Part shown: piece after piece, positions 35,855 to 43,837 of the stretch
How the letters are laid out: each line of letters opens with the position of its first letter
Position numbering within the stretch: position 1 is the first letter of the stretch
NCBI RefSeq assembly: GCF_003345295.1
Contig: NZ_CP031055.1
Span: 3,410,001 to 3,474,000 of the forward strand
Direction of reading: 5' to 3'
DNA from: Vibrio splendidus
GTDB lineage: Bacteria; Pseudomonadota; Gammaproteobacteria; Enterobacterales; Vibrionaceae
DNA: 64,000 nt
Notes under the pieces: generated by a model
Told to the model about the DNA's origin: nothing
The model's input: the letters and a program-made list of their open reading frames with translations, nothing else
The model's database searches: none
Made by a program: the position numbers and the translations under genes

Positions 35855-38026
35855 ATGACAACACAACCATCTCAGCAATCACACACAGATAACTCTGATG
35901 AGATAGATTTAGGAAAACTGCTTGGCATCTTATTAGATGCTAAATGGCTAATCATGCTCACCACATTTGCTTTTGCTGTGTTTGGTATTGCGTTTGCCCT
36001 GCTTTCAACACCGATATACAAAGCCGATGCACTGATCCAAATTGAAGAGAAGAGCTCTGGCGGTATTTCATCAATGGTTGGTGACATGGGGGAGTTGTTC
36101 TCTCAGGAGTCTTCTGCAACGACAGAAGTGGAGATCATCAAATCGCGTATGATCTTGGGCGAAACCGTTGATAAATTCAATTTAACCACCGTAACCTCTC
36201 CAAACTATGCACCCATCGTCGGTAAAGGCTTTGCTCGTTTAACCGGTGACATCAACCACATTGTGGTGAGCCGTTTTACCTTGCCAAGCTATGCGAGCGA
36301 ATACGCACATACGATTCAGATTGTTGATGCCGAGCAAGGCACTTACCAACTGGTGCGTGACGATGAGCGCGTTATCTTGCAAGGCAAAGTGGGCGAGCTA
36401 GCAACTTCTGATGACTACAGCTTGTTTGTGGCAGGTTTTGAATCACACAATGGTTTCGAATTCTCTATTGGTAAACAAAGCCGACTAGAAGCGATCGAAT
36501 GGCTAAAGGCTTCTTTGTCTTTGTCTGAGCAAGGCAAGCAAACTGGCATTTTGAAGCTGAGCTTTGAAGGCGAAAACAAACAGCAGATTTCTGAGATCCT
36601 TAACCACATTAGTCAAATTTACTTCTTACAAAACGTGAAGCGTAACTCAGCAGAAGCAGAGAAGAGCCTAGAGTTTTTAGAGAGTCACCTTCCGGGTATC
36701 AAATCTGAGCTAACTGGCTATGAAGACGTACTAAACAATTACCGCCAAAAGAACGAATCGATCGACTTGGGCTTAGAAGCACAATCAACCTTGAAGGTAA
36801 TGGTAGAGCTTGAAGCGCAATTGAATGAGCTGACGTTTAAAGAGAGCGAAATCAGCCAACGCTTTACTAAAGATCACCCAGCATACAAAGCCCTGCTTGA
36901 TAAACGTAAAACGCTATTAGGTGAAAAAGAGCGCCTAAACAAGCAAGTACAAAAACTACCGAAAACCCAACGTGAAGTACTGCGTATGACACGTGATGTT
37001 GAAGTAAACCAACAAATCTACATCCAGTTATTAAACAAGGTTCAAGAGCTAAGCATTATTAAAGCGGGCACGGTCGGTAACGTTCGTATCTTAGATGACG
37101 CTCAATCTTATGCTCGCGCCGTTAAACCTAAGAAGCCACTGATTGTTGTGTTAGCAACGCTATTGGGTGGCATGTTAAGTGTCGCGTTTGTATTGGTTAA
37201 AGCGGCGTTCCACCGTGGTGTGGAAAGCCCAGACCAAATTGAACAAATTGGCCTGCCGGTTTACGCCGCGGTACCAAAATCTGATTTACAGATTGAGCTA
37301 ACCAACCGCTTTAAATCGAAGAAGCAGCAAACCAAGGGGACTCAAGCACTGCTTGCCGAATCGAACCCTGCTGATCTTTCTGTTGAAGCACTGCGTGGCC
37401 TTCGTACCAGTTTGCACTTTGCGATGCTAGAAGCGAAAAATAACGTCTTGATGATCTCTGGCCCAGCGCCGGGTATTGGTAAATCATTCATCTCGACCAA
37501 CTTTGCCGCAGTAGCCGCAAAAACTGGCCAAAAAGTGCTGTTGATTGATGCCGATATGCGTAAAGGTTACTTACAACAAAGCTTTGGTGTGAACTGGGAC
37601 AACGGACTTTCTGATGTATTGAGTGGCAAACAAGAGTTCGCTCAATCAGTAAAAGCAACACCAGTAGAAAACCTCGACATTATTACTCGCGGCCAAGTGC
37701 CACCTAACCCATCTGAGTTGCTGATGCACCCACGCTTTGCAGAGCTAATGGAATGGGCATCAAAAGAGTATGACTTGGTGATTGTCGATACCCCGCCAGT
37801 ACTCGCTGTAACCGACCCAAGCATTGTGGGTGCCTTTGCGGGTACCACATTAATGGTTGCTCGTTACGGCCAAAACACCATTAAAGAGATCGACGTCGCT
37901 CGTAACCGCTTCGAACAATCTGGCATCGAAGTGAAAGGCGTTATCTTCAACGCCATCGAGAAGAAAGCATCAAGTTCGTATGGCTACGGTTACTACAACT
38001 ACGCATATTCGAGCGACAAGAAGTAA
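35855..38026 (+). CDS. wzc: polysaccharide co-polymerase and tyrosine autokinase
   Basis: Wzc sets chain length and couples synthesis to export in Wzy-dependent capsules. The 723-residue protein has an N-terminal Wzz domain with a membrane segment near residues 32-52, coiled coil near 265-400, a second membrane segment near 430-450, and the BY-kinase domain: Walker A APGIGKS (about 537-543), Walker A' LLIDADMRKG (about 561) and Walker B VIVDTPPV (about 640). The C terminus has a Tyr cluster (YGYGYYNYAY) for autophosphorylation. Its stop codon is directly followed by the repeat patch. Confidence 0.96.
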   Translation: MTTQPSQQSHTDNSDEIDLGKLLGILLDAKWLIMLTTFAFAVFGIAFALLSTPIYKADALIQIEEKSSGGISSMVGDMGELFSQESSATTEVEIIKSRMILGETVDKFNLTTVTSPNYAPIVGKGFARLTGDINHIVVSRFTLPSYASEYAHTIQIVDAEQGTYQLVRDDERVILQGKVGELATSDDYSLFVAGFESHNGFEFSIGKQSRLEAIEWLKASLSLSEQGKQTGILKLSFEGENKQQISEILNHISQIYFLQNVKRNSAEAEKSLEFLESHLPGIKSELTGYEDVLNNYRQKNESIDLGLEAQSTLKVMVELEAQLNELTFKESEISQRFTKDHPAYKALLDKRKTLLGEKERLNKQVQKLPKTQREVLRMTRDVEVNQQIYIQLLNKVQELSIIKAGTVGNVRILDDAQSYARAVKPKKPLIVVLATLLGGMLSVAFVLVKAAFHRGVESPDQIEQIGLPVYAAVPKSDLQIELTNRFKSKKQQTKGTQALLAESNPADLSVEALRGLRTSLHFAMLEAKNNVLMISGPAPGIGKSFISTNFAAVAAKTGQKVLLIDADMRKGYLQQSFGVNWDNGLSDVLSGKQEFAQSVKATPVENLDIITRGQVPPNPSELLMHPRFAELMEWASKEYDLVIVDTPPVLAVTDPSIVGAFAGTTLMVARYGQNTIKEIDVARNRFEQSGIEVKGVIFNAIEKKASSSYGYGYYNYAYSSDKK

Positions 38027-38035
38027 AGCTAAAGA

Positions 38036-38428
38036 GCAGTAACGAGATGCGAGTAATCGGGTAAACGAAGAGCAGAAAGGCAGATACGAGATTCGAAAAG
38101 CGCCACTCGAATCCGCTCTTCATCTGTTCGTTACTCGTTTACCCGCTACCCGTATCTGCTCTTAAGCTCTTCGCATCCTGTTTACTCGCTACCCGTACCT
38201 GCTTTTATGCTCTTCGCATCCCGTTTACCCGTTACCCTCATCTGCTCTTTTAGCTCTTCGCATCCCGTTTACTCGTTACTCGTATCTACTCTTTTAGCTC
38301 TTCGCATCTCGTTTACCCGTTACTCGCATCTGCTCTCTAGCTTTTCGCATCCCGTTTACCCGATACCCGCATCTGCTCTTTTAGCTCTTCGCATCCCGTT
38401 TACTCGTTACTCGTATCTACTTCTTTAT
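38036..38428. repeat. tandem array of a 44-bp unit with inverted leading part
   Basis: From about 38110 the unit (AGCTCTTCGCATCCCGTTTA, then CTCGTTACTCGTATCTGCTCTTTT) recurs with a period of 43-44 bases; GCTCTTCGCAT-type starts are at 38166, 38209, 38253, 38297, 38340 and 38384, and a weaker copy lies before them. The first 65 bases carry the same words in reverse orientation, so the patch is a tandem array next to an inverted copy. There are no spacers, so it is not a CRISPR. It runs into the stop codon of the holin-like gene. Confidence 0.88.
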
Positions 38429-38752
38429 AACCCCTCCCGTTAAATACAATCCAATTGCCGCTAACACCGGATAACCAAACGCTTCATTGGTCATTTCCCC
38501 CAACGGTTTCCAATCGTAGCCGTGCATACAACCCAGAATCACCATCACATGCAGTGCCACATAAGGAATGGTGAACAACAACACAATGTAGCGTTGTACC
38601 AACTTAAAAGGTTCATACGCTTTAAGCAGTGCCAGCTTGTGCTTCGCTTTTTCTTCATTAGTAAAAAACATCGCATCTCCTGTGTTGGTGAGTGCATCTA
38701 ACCCTTTGCTAATGGAAGACTGGCTCCCGAATATTCTCCCGAACAATGTCAT
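38417..38752 (-). CDS. phage-type holin-like membrane protein
   Basis: This 111-residue protein has an N-terminal charged helix (EEKAKHKLALLKAYEPFKLVQRY) and two to three hydrophobic segments (IVLLFTIPYVALHVMVILG, then AFGYPVLAAIGLYLTGG), as in three-segment phage holins. ATG 38752 is chosen because AAGGAG lies 5 bases upstream; a longer frame only adds repeat-derived residues. It precedes a T7-lysozyme-like amidase on the same strand order typical of lysis cassettes. The last codons and the TAG stop (KK, stop) lie at the border of the repeat array, so the natural C terminus may be altered. Confidence 0.65.
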   Translation of the reverse strand: MTLFGRIFGSQSSISKGLDALTNTGDAMFFTNEEKAKHKLALLKAYEPFKLVQRYIVLLFTIPYVALHVMVILGCMHGYDWKPLGEMTNEAFGYPVLAAIGLYLTGGVIKK

Positions 38753-38829
38753 ACTGCTCCTTGGTTTATTGATTGGCTTTGACCGCATATATAGCCTTTG
38801 GACTGTATAACCCTCTCGCTCTTCATCTC

Positions 38830-38900
38830 TGCTTTTCCGCTCTCCTGCTTTTCGCATCTCGTTCATTCGCATCCCGTATCTGCTCTTAAGCTCTTAAAGC
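38830..38900. repeat. intergenic repeat copy between amidase and holin-like genes
   Basis: Words GCTTTTCGCATCTCGTTCA, CGCATCCCGTATCTGCTCTT and AAGCTCTTAA recur here. The amidase stop codon is inside this patch. Confidence 0.65.
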
Positions 38901-39395
38901 CACAACCGGACACGCCTTATTTACCCCCCAATCCTTATGCCCCTTAACATTCTCATCTGAAATCAAGAACTGCTCTTGCAAGGCCGCCATCAAACCAAAC
39001 AGCGCCTTGCGCTGCGCAAGTGTGAAGTTATCTTCCGGTTGCAGCTCGGCATTACAGCCACCTACCATACAAATTCCAATATTGCCCTTGTTGTGTCCTT
39101 TCACATGCGCGCCGGTTTGTGACAGTGGCCTACCAAGTTCGACATCGCCATTGCGACGAATGACAAAGTGATACCCCACATCGCGCCAGCCTCTCTTTTT
39201 ATGCCATCGACGAATCTCGGCTACGTCTACATCTTGCTGTGGTGGCGTGGCGCTGCAATGCACCGTAATAAATGAGAATGCCGGGCAATGAGGTAAACGG
39301 AGTAAAACCGAAACGAGACTGAAGGAATAGGGCGCGAGTGAGAAACAAGGCTCTAACGAAGGACTTCGCTCTTCCGCGCTAGCTCGCTCTTGCAA
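38886..39395 (-). pseudogene. T7-lysozyme-like N-acetylmuramoyl-L-alanine amidase, damaged at both ends
   Basis: The core is a type 2 amidase (endolysin): FITVHCSATPP gives the first zinc His, IRRWHKKRGWRDVGYHFVI the active region, and GHKDWGVNKACP the second His and the Cys ligand. Two signs suggest damage. First, about 42 residues ahead of FITVHCS are unlike any amidase and come from repeat-like DNA, with only a TTG to start. Second, the protein ends six residues after the zinc-binding Cys-Pro, with VVALRA and the stop supplied by the repeat patch. It may be inactive, or expressed from an unseen start. Together with the holin-like gene it looks like the remains of a phage lysis cassette. 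Confidence 0.65.
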
Positions 39396-39528
39396 ACAGG
39401 TCGGCTCTTGTAAAGCAGGCGCTTCTAATGGCTAGTGTGGAACTCGATCAGTTGCTGGTGGAGTGTTTGACAAAATAAATCCTCGTGTTGTTGTAACCAA
39501 GTGATTAAAGACGTGGATAACGATTCTT

Positions 39529-39999
39529 TTAAATTAGGGTGCAGTGCAGTGCAGTGCAGTGCAGTGCGATGTGTTGTCGTAAACTGGCGGCGACCGTTTT
39601 TGCATAGCCAGAGTGGTGGCTGACATAACGTAAATACATCACGTAATAACCCAGTGGCTGCCTACGTCGTGCTCGGCTGATCATCCAACAAGTATCCTCA
39701 TAACTGGGATCTTCAAGGTGCCGGCTTTCGAAACAAGCATCTTCAAAGTGCAGGTCTTCAAAACAATCACCTTCAAAATATAGGCCTCCAAGACTGTCAT
39801 TTTCGGAGCGGTCTAGTTCTTCATTAGGCCAATCGTCATAAACCTTGTTTTTATAACCCCCAGCTTCACTGTGCTCGTCGCAATATTTGTCATCACACAA
39901 CAGTGGTTGGCGCGACTGGTTGAGGGAATAAGGTCGGCATTCGATGCTCGTCAGTCCGGGTTGGTACGCTGAAATAAAAAGAGAAACTATCGCCTTCAT
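39529..39999 (-). CDS. unrecognised acidic protein with FE(D/S) repeats
   Basis: No family is recognised. The 156-residue frame has AAGGTG 6 bases before its ATG. The middle (about 70-105) carries short repeats such as YFEGDCFEDLHFEDACFES, with a period near 8-10 residues and encoded by related 15-base DNA words. The last 12 residues (ALHCTALHCTLI) are produced by a pentanucleotide repeat at the 3' end. It lies upstream of the amidase on the same strand. It may be a real small gene of the phage-like patch or a decaying one. Confidence 0.4.
   Translation of the reverse strand: MKAIVSLFISAYQPGLTSIECRPYSLNQSRQPLLCDDKYCDEHSEAGGYKNKVYDDWPNEELDRSENDSLGGLYFEGDCFEDLHFEDACFESRHLEDPSYEDTCWMISRARRRQPLGYYVMYLRYVSHHSGYAKTVAASLRQHIALHCTALHCTLI
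39539..39567. repeat. pentanucleotide microsatellite (GCAGT)5
   Basis: Five full GCAGT units plus partial flanks lie in the 3' end of the acidic ORF. As the unit is not a multiple of three, any change in copy number alters the C terminus and stop of that frame. Confidence 0.9.
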
Positions 40000-40319
40000 T
40001 AAGCACCTTATTGCTGTATGGGGAGATCAATGTACTTCAAGAATCTTGATTGGGGTTGGCGGCAATAATGTGAAAATGGAGGAACACAAAAAAGTGAGAG
40101 GTGCTTCGAAGGTAATCATCCTAAGTAGTGTTCTTGTTGCATAACAGTGAGAGGGCATAGGAAAAACACTTTTTGTTACTTTTTATCTCGCCTCACCTTC
40201 GCCCCCAAAGCACCAAAAAGTGTTGTTAATGCCCTTTGTATCAATGGTTATGCATATCTATGAGCCTTTATAGCGAGAACCAGGCAAATAGATAGACCCA
40301 TTAACAAGGAGCGTTATTC
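40000..40319 (+). other. non-coding stretch with a long interrupted inverted repeat
   Basis: About 320 bases between the minus-strand acidic ORF and the HTH gene. The main feature is the three-block inverted repeat at 40138-40253. AAGGAG at about 40306 serves the next gene. Confidence 0.6.
40138..40253. repeat. three-block imperfect inverted repeat
   Basis: TGCATAAC, GGGCAT and AACACTTTTTG on the left are matched in inverted order on the right (CAAAAAGTGTT, ATGCCC, GTTATGCA) around a 37-base centre. Total span is about 116 bases. It lies immediately before a phage-replication-like gene, so a replication or recombination site is possible; it does not fit the integron attC core rules well. Confidence 0.6.
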
Positions 40320-41621
40320 ATGTGTGTTTCCCTAATTCTTTCTTTCATCCCATTAAAAACCGGATCGCCAATTAGTAAATTGGTGTTATTAAAATTGGCC
40401 GATAACGCAGACGCACGTGGCGTGTGTTTTCCATCCTTAAATTACTTAGCGCAATATTGTGAAGTGTCGGTAAGAACCGTTAAACGGCACGTTAACGAGC
40501 TAGAAAGGCAAGGGTTTGTGAAGCGGATAAAGCGGTTTGACGATTTAGGGCGCCAGCGCAGCAATATATATCAGCTACGCCTACCCAGCGACAGCCACAT
40601 TCAGCAGGCCGATCTAGACCAAGCAACCAGAGATCTAGATCAAAACGACAGAGATCTCTGCCAAGAAGACAAAGACCTAGACCAAAACCAAAACGAACAG
40701 ACCGACCTAGATCAAGTGGATAGGGAACAAGCGGATAGGGATCAAGCCAGTCTTGATGAAACAGCCTTCGATGAAATAAGCCTCGAGAAAATAGACATTA
40801 ATAAAACAGATCAACATAAATCGAATTTCAATACCAACTCGCCAAACCTGCCTATAAGTGACCATTCAGACACTCACCAGGGTGACTCAAGATCCAACAC
40901 GGAGAGTGATCGTCCGGCACACATAATCTTTCATAAAGAACATAAAACAGAGTTGAACTTGAAAAACGGCATCTCAGATGGCGCCGATGCTCTTAATACC
41001 CCAAACAGTTCTGAAGAACCTGACACCTCCACCTTCACCTCCAAACCCAAAAGTAAAACCAAGAACGAAGCTGTGATTGACCTGCTCACCAAGGAGGGTT
41101 GCGCACCGATTTATAATGAGTTCTACGAAATATTAAAACGCACCTACCCAAAGTTAGATGTGCTGCAAGAGCTGCATGCTATGCAAGCTTGGTTATACAT
41201 CAACCCCGATAAGCGCAAACCCTTTGAGCACATTGGCCACTTTGTTAATGGTTGGCTGAGAAGAAGTGCTCAAGCCCAAACCAAACGAGGTTTAACGCCT
41301 GCTTTTAAGAAAACAAGAGGCCCTAAGCCAACCCAAGCGTCTAAACAAAAAAGAACCGTTAAGCCCGCCAACTCGATCAAAGCCCTTGGTTCAATAGCCG
41401 CTGCTGGGCCAACAAACACAGATAAACTGACAGTAGATCTACACCACGCACACTCAATCCCAAATGACCAAGCAGAAAGCAAATCGCTAGAACCAAAACA
41501 AACCACACCGGTCACTCAGGCCCTCGCAGATTACAAAGCCAAAAGCACCACTAACCCGTTTGAAGAGCGCATCAAGGCCCTAATTCAATCGAAATCGCCC
41601 GGCACGGATTCTAAGCCGTAA
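40320..41621 (+). CDS. HTH protein resembling phage/plasmid replication proteins
   Basis: This 433-residue protein has an N-terminal winged HTH (residues about 15-85; SPISKLVLLKLADNADARG, CEVSVRTVKRHVNELERQGF) as in phage replication O-like proteins. A long acidic linker (about 95-170) rich in D-L-D-Q repeats follows, then a C-terminal module (about 255-320; NEFYEILKRTYPKLDVLQEL, FEHIGHFVNGWLRR) also seen in Vibrio prophage replication proteins, and a basic Lys/Thr/Pro-rich tail. AAGGAG lies 9 bases before the ATG. It probably derives from a phage or plasmid; no integrase, terminase or capsid gene accompanies it. Confidence 0.7.
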   Translation: MCVSLILSFIPLKTGSPISKLVLLKLADNADARGVCFPSLNYLAQYCEVSVRTVKRHVNELERQGFVKRIKRFDDLGRQRSNIYQLRLPSDSHIQQADLDQATRDLDQNDRDLCQEDKDLDQNQNEQTDLDQVDREQADRDQASLDETAFDEISLEKIDINKTDQHKSNFNTNSPNLPISDHSDTHQGDSRSNTESDRPAHIIFHKEHKTELNLKNGISDGADALNTPNSSEEPDTSTFTSKPKSKTKNEAVIDLLTKEGCAPIYNEFYEILKRTYPKLDVLQELHAMQAWLYINPDKRKPFEHIGHFVNGWLRRSAQAQTKRGLTPAFKKTRGPKPTQASKQKRTVKPANSIKALGSIAAAGPTNTDKLTVDLHHAHSIPNDQAESKSLEPKQTTPVTQALADYKAKSTTNPFEERIKALIQSKSPGTDSKP

Positions 41622-41782
41622 CCATCACCTGTTTACAGGTTAAGCGCCTACTTAGGTAAACCCACAGCTCAATTGAAGAAACAGACTAACCAAAAGCTTA
41701 GGCCGGCCAAAAAAGTAAATCAGTAGCTAAAACACAGACAAAAAACGTCAAGAGAGAAAAGTAGAATTAGGGAGAGGGCAAC

Positions 41783-42103
41783 ATGGACGATAACAGCCTA
41801 AAAAAACTGACAACGGAAGAAAAGGTAACCATTTTAGCAAAAGAGGTAGCACGGGTTGAAGGGCGCATCGGCGAGTTCTTAGGCTTGCTTGTTAACCACT
41901 ACCCACAAGGGCTAACACGCACTGAAATTAAAGAACTCTTAGTAGTAAACAACAACCCGAGCTTCGTATCTTTGTACCGCAACTGCAATATTTTCATTGA
42001 TATAGAAAAGCGCTACTGCGACGCAGCACAAGAAAATCGGTACTACATAGGGACTCAGTACCTGCAAGACGTACAATGCTTTCGCTGGGTAAATGCTTGG
42101 TAA
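41783..42103 (+). CDS. small protein of unknown function
   Basis: This 106-residue protein has a good ribosome site (GGGAGAGGG) before its ATG. It is not recognised. The first half is helical and charged (LTTEEKVTILAKEVARVEGRIGEF), and the middle (GLTRTEIKELLVVNNNPSFV) could be a winged-helix-like DNA-binding unit. It follows the HTH gene after 161 bases and probably belongs to the same phage-like patch. Confidence 0.5.
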   Translation: MDDNSLKKLTTEEKVTILAKEVARVEGRIGEFLGLLVNHYPQGLTRTEIKELLVVNNNPSFVSLYRNCNIFIDIEKRYCDAAQENRYYIGTQYLQDVQCFRWVNAW

Positions 42104-42134
42104 GATGTTCGACCAGAAAGAGTGAATTTCAAAC

Positions 42135-42163
42135 TGGTTAATATGCACTTACTTTGCTAGAAT
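42135..42163 (+). promoter_or_regulatory. candidate promoter of the kds-fnl operon
   Basis: An extended -10 (TG at 42155-42156, then C and TAGAAT at 42158-42163) is preceded at 17 bases by a weak TGGTTA. A start near 42170 would give a leader of about 290 bases containing the ops element. Confidence 0.4.
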
Positions 42164-42242
42164 GCGCTGCGTATTTAAAAACGTATGACAACCGCATAAA
42201 GCGAACAAATTGTCACTATTGCCTTTAGGAGCCAAACCTAAG

Positions 42243-42253
42243 GGCGGTAGCAT
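42243..42253 (+). promoter_or_regulatory. ops element (RfaH recruitment site) upstream of kdsA
   Basis: GGCGGTAGCAT fits the ops core GGCGGTAGYNT. The bases before it (GCCAAACCTAAG) resemble the JUMPStart region. It is 209 bases before kdsA, in the leader of a transcription unit of about 14 kb (42462-56114), the kind of operon that RfaH controls. Confidence 0.85.
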
Positions 42254-42461
42254 ATCTAAATTCAGCTCGTTAGCAAGTAATAGCAACTCAAAAAGGGCTA
42301 CTAGCTGTAAAAAGACTGTTTTTGCGGCTTATTGGGGCGGTTTTTAAAAAGATAGCAAAATCTAGGTTTTATAAGGGATAGCCTGCAACGGGGTGTCTCA
42401 AAATGAATAAAACGTATCTCAGAAAATTATAAATGGCTGAGGTGTAAAGTTACTCAAATTA

Positions 42462-43271
42462 ATGGATGATGACATGTTCTTAATTGCAGGTCCTTGTGTT
42501 ATTGAATCTGAACAATTGGTTCTAGATACATTTGGCAGATTACAAGAAATTACAAACAAACTTGGTATTGAATATATTGCTAAGTCCTCTTTTACCAAAG
42601 CTAACCGTTCATCTGCTTCTGCTTTTGCTGGCCCAGGCCTTGAGGAAGGATTAAAAATTCTTGAAAAAGCCAAAGATCAGTTGGGTGTGAGAATTATCAC
42701 AGATGTCCATGATGATACTCCTTTGGATGAGGTTGCTTCAGTCGTTGATGTTTTACAAACTCCAGCTTTCCTTGTTCGTCAAACTGGCTTTATTCAGCGA
42801 GTGGCTTCAATGGGGAAACCTGTAAATATTAAAAAAGGTCAATGGATGCATCCATCAGACATGGCTCCGGTCGTTGAAAAGTGCCGTGCTGTTGGCAATG
42901 ATGACATATGGCTATGTGATCGTGGTACTAGCTTTGGTTTTGGTCAGCTAATTAACTATATGCCAGGTTTAACGATCATGAAAGAAACAGGGTGTAAGGT
43001 TGTAATGGATGCAACCCATAGCGTTCAAATGCCAGGTACACTGAATGGTTCAACTGGCGGTAACCGTTACCACGTCCCGGCTATTGCAAGAGCAGCAGTA
43101 GCCGTTGGTATTGATGGCTTGTTCATGGAAACTCACCCGGATCCAGATAAAGCATTGTGTGACGGCCCAAATATGTTACCACTGAAACATATGGAAGAGC
43201 TATTAGAGACTTTACTTGAGATTGATGAAGTCGTTCATCATCGTGCTTTTATCGAATCTAAATTGGTCTAA
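42462..43271 (+). CDS. kdsA: 3-deoxy-D-manno-octulosonate 8-phosphate synthase, metal-dependent type
   Basis: This enzyme condenses phosphoenolpyruvate and arabinose-5-phosphate to Kdo-8-phosphate. The 269-residue protein begins MDDDMFLIAGPCVIESE; the Cys of AGPCVIES is the metal-ligand position of the metal-dependent class (Aquifex type), where E. coli KdsA has Asn. KSSFTKANRSS, NIKKGQWMHP, DRGTSFGF, DATHSVQMPG and METHPDPDKA complete the signature. The short N terminus also fits the metal-dependent type. A stop lies 8 codons upstream, so ATG 42462 is the earliest start; no good Shine-Dalgarno is seen. It is probably an accessory copy dedicated to this cluster. Confidence 0.93.
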   Translation: MDDDMFLIAGPCVIESEQLVLDTFGRLQEITNKLGIEYIAKSSFTKANRSSASAFAGPGLEEGLKILEKAKDQLGVRIITDVHDDTPLDEVASVVDVLQTPAFLVRQTGFIQRVASMGKPVNIKKGQWMHPSDMAPVVEKCRAVGNDDIWLCDRGTSFGFGQLINYMPGLTIMKETGCKVVMDATHSVQMPGTLNGSTGGNRYHVPAIARAAVAVGIDGLFMETHPDPDKALCDGPNMLPLKHMEELLETLLEIDEVVHHRAFIESKLV

Positions 43272-43273
43272 TT

Positions 43274-43837
43274 ATGTTGGATAAACAGGTCTGTAATAAT
43301 ATCAAAATGGTTTTGCTTGATGTTGATGGTGTAATGACTGATGGGACCATCTATATGTCAGAGTCCTGCGAATTCATTAAGGCATTTAATGTAAAAGATG
43401 GGCTGGCGATTGAACTGCTGCGAGTGAACGGGATTAAATCGGGAGTTATTTCTGGTAAAGCAAGTCCTGCTTTAACAAATCGTTGCCAGCAGCTTGGTTT
43501 TGATGTTATCGAGACTGGATGTAAGAATAAGCTGCCTAAACTGAATGAAATTTGTACTCGTTTTAATATTGCGTCAGATGAAATAGCTTTTTGTGGTGAT
43601 GATGTTCTGGATTTACCTATTATGGAAAGATGTGGTTTATCTGTCGCACCAGAAGATGCTCATAAACTGGTCTTAGATCAAGTTGATTGGGTGTCTGAAC
43701 ACAAAGGTGGCTTTGGAATGGTCAGAGATTTTGTGGATCAGTTACTGCTTAGCCAAAGCGGACTTGAGTTAAAGGAATTATATCAACCGCTACTGGATAA
43801 AATTGCTTTAGATGATTTTAAAGGAGTAGAGCAATGA
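43274..43837 (+). CDS. kdsC: Kdo-8-phosphate phosphatase
   Basis: This 187-residue HAD phosphatase removes phosphate from Kdo-8-phosphate. Motif I is LLDVDGVMTDG (DxD), then VKDGLAIELLRVNGI, ISGKASPAL and the Mg-binding CGDDVLDLPIMERCG. It starts 2 bases after kdsA and overlaps kdsB by 4 bases (ATGA). The order kdsA-C-B-D gives a complete CMP-Kdo pathway inside the operon. Confidence 0.93.
   Translation: MLDKQVCNNIKMVLLDVDGVMTDGTIYMSESCEFIKAFNVKDGLAIELLRVNGIKSGVISGKASPALTNRCQQLGFDVIETGCKNKLPKLNEICTRFNIASDEIAFCGDDVLDLPIMERCGLSVAPEDAHKLVLDQVDWVSEHKGGFGMVRDFVDQLLLSQSGLELKELYQPLLDKIALDDFKGVEQ

Noticed and set aside
38110..38428. CRISPR-like array
   Set aside because: The 44-base units are directly contiguous with no unique spacers, and no cas genes are present; it is a tandem repeat.
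38207..38443. 78-codon ORF in the repeat array
   Set aside because: It is a translation of the 44-bp tandem repeat (repeated SRLP and RYSHLL-like peptides) and reads through non-coding repeats.
39944..40144. 66-codon plus-strand ORF opposite the acidic ORF
   Set aside because: No ribosome site, no family, and it overlaps the better supported minus-strand start and the inverted repeat.
40138..40253. Integron attC site
   Set aside because: The outer blocks (GCATAAC / GTTATGC) deviate from the RYYYAAC/GTTRRRY core sites and there is no integrase or cassette array nearby.
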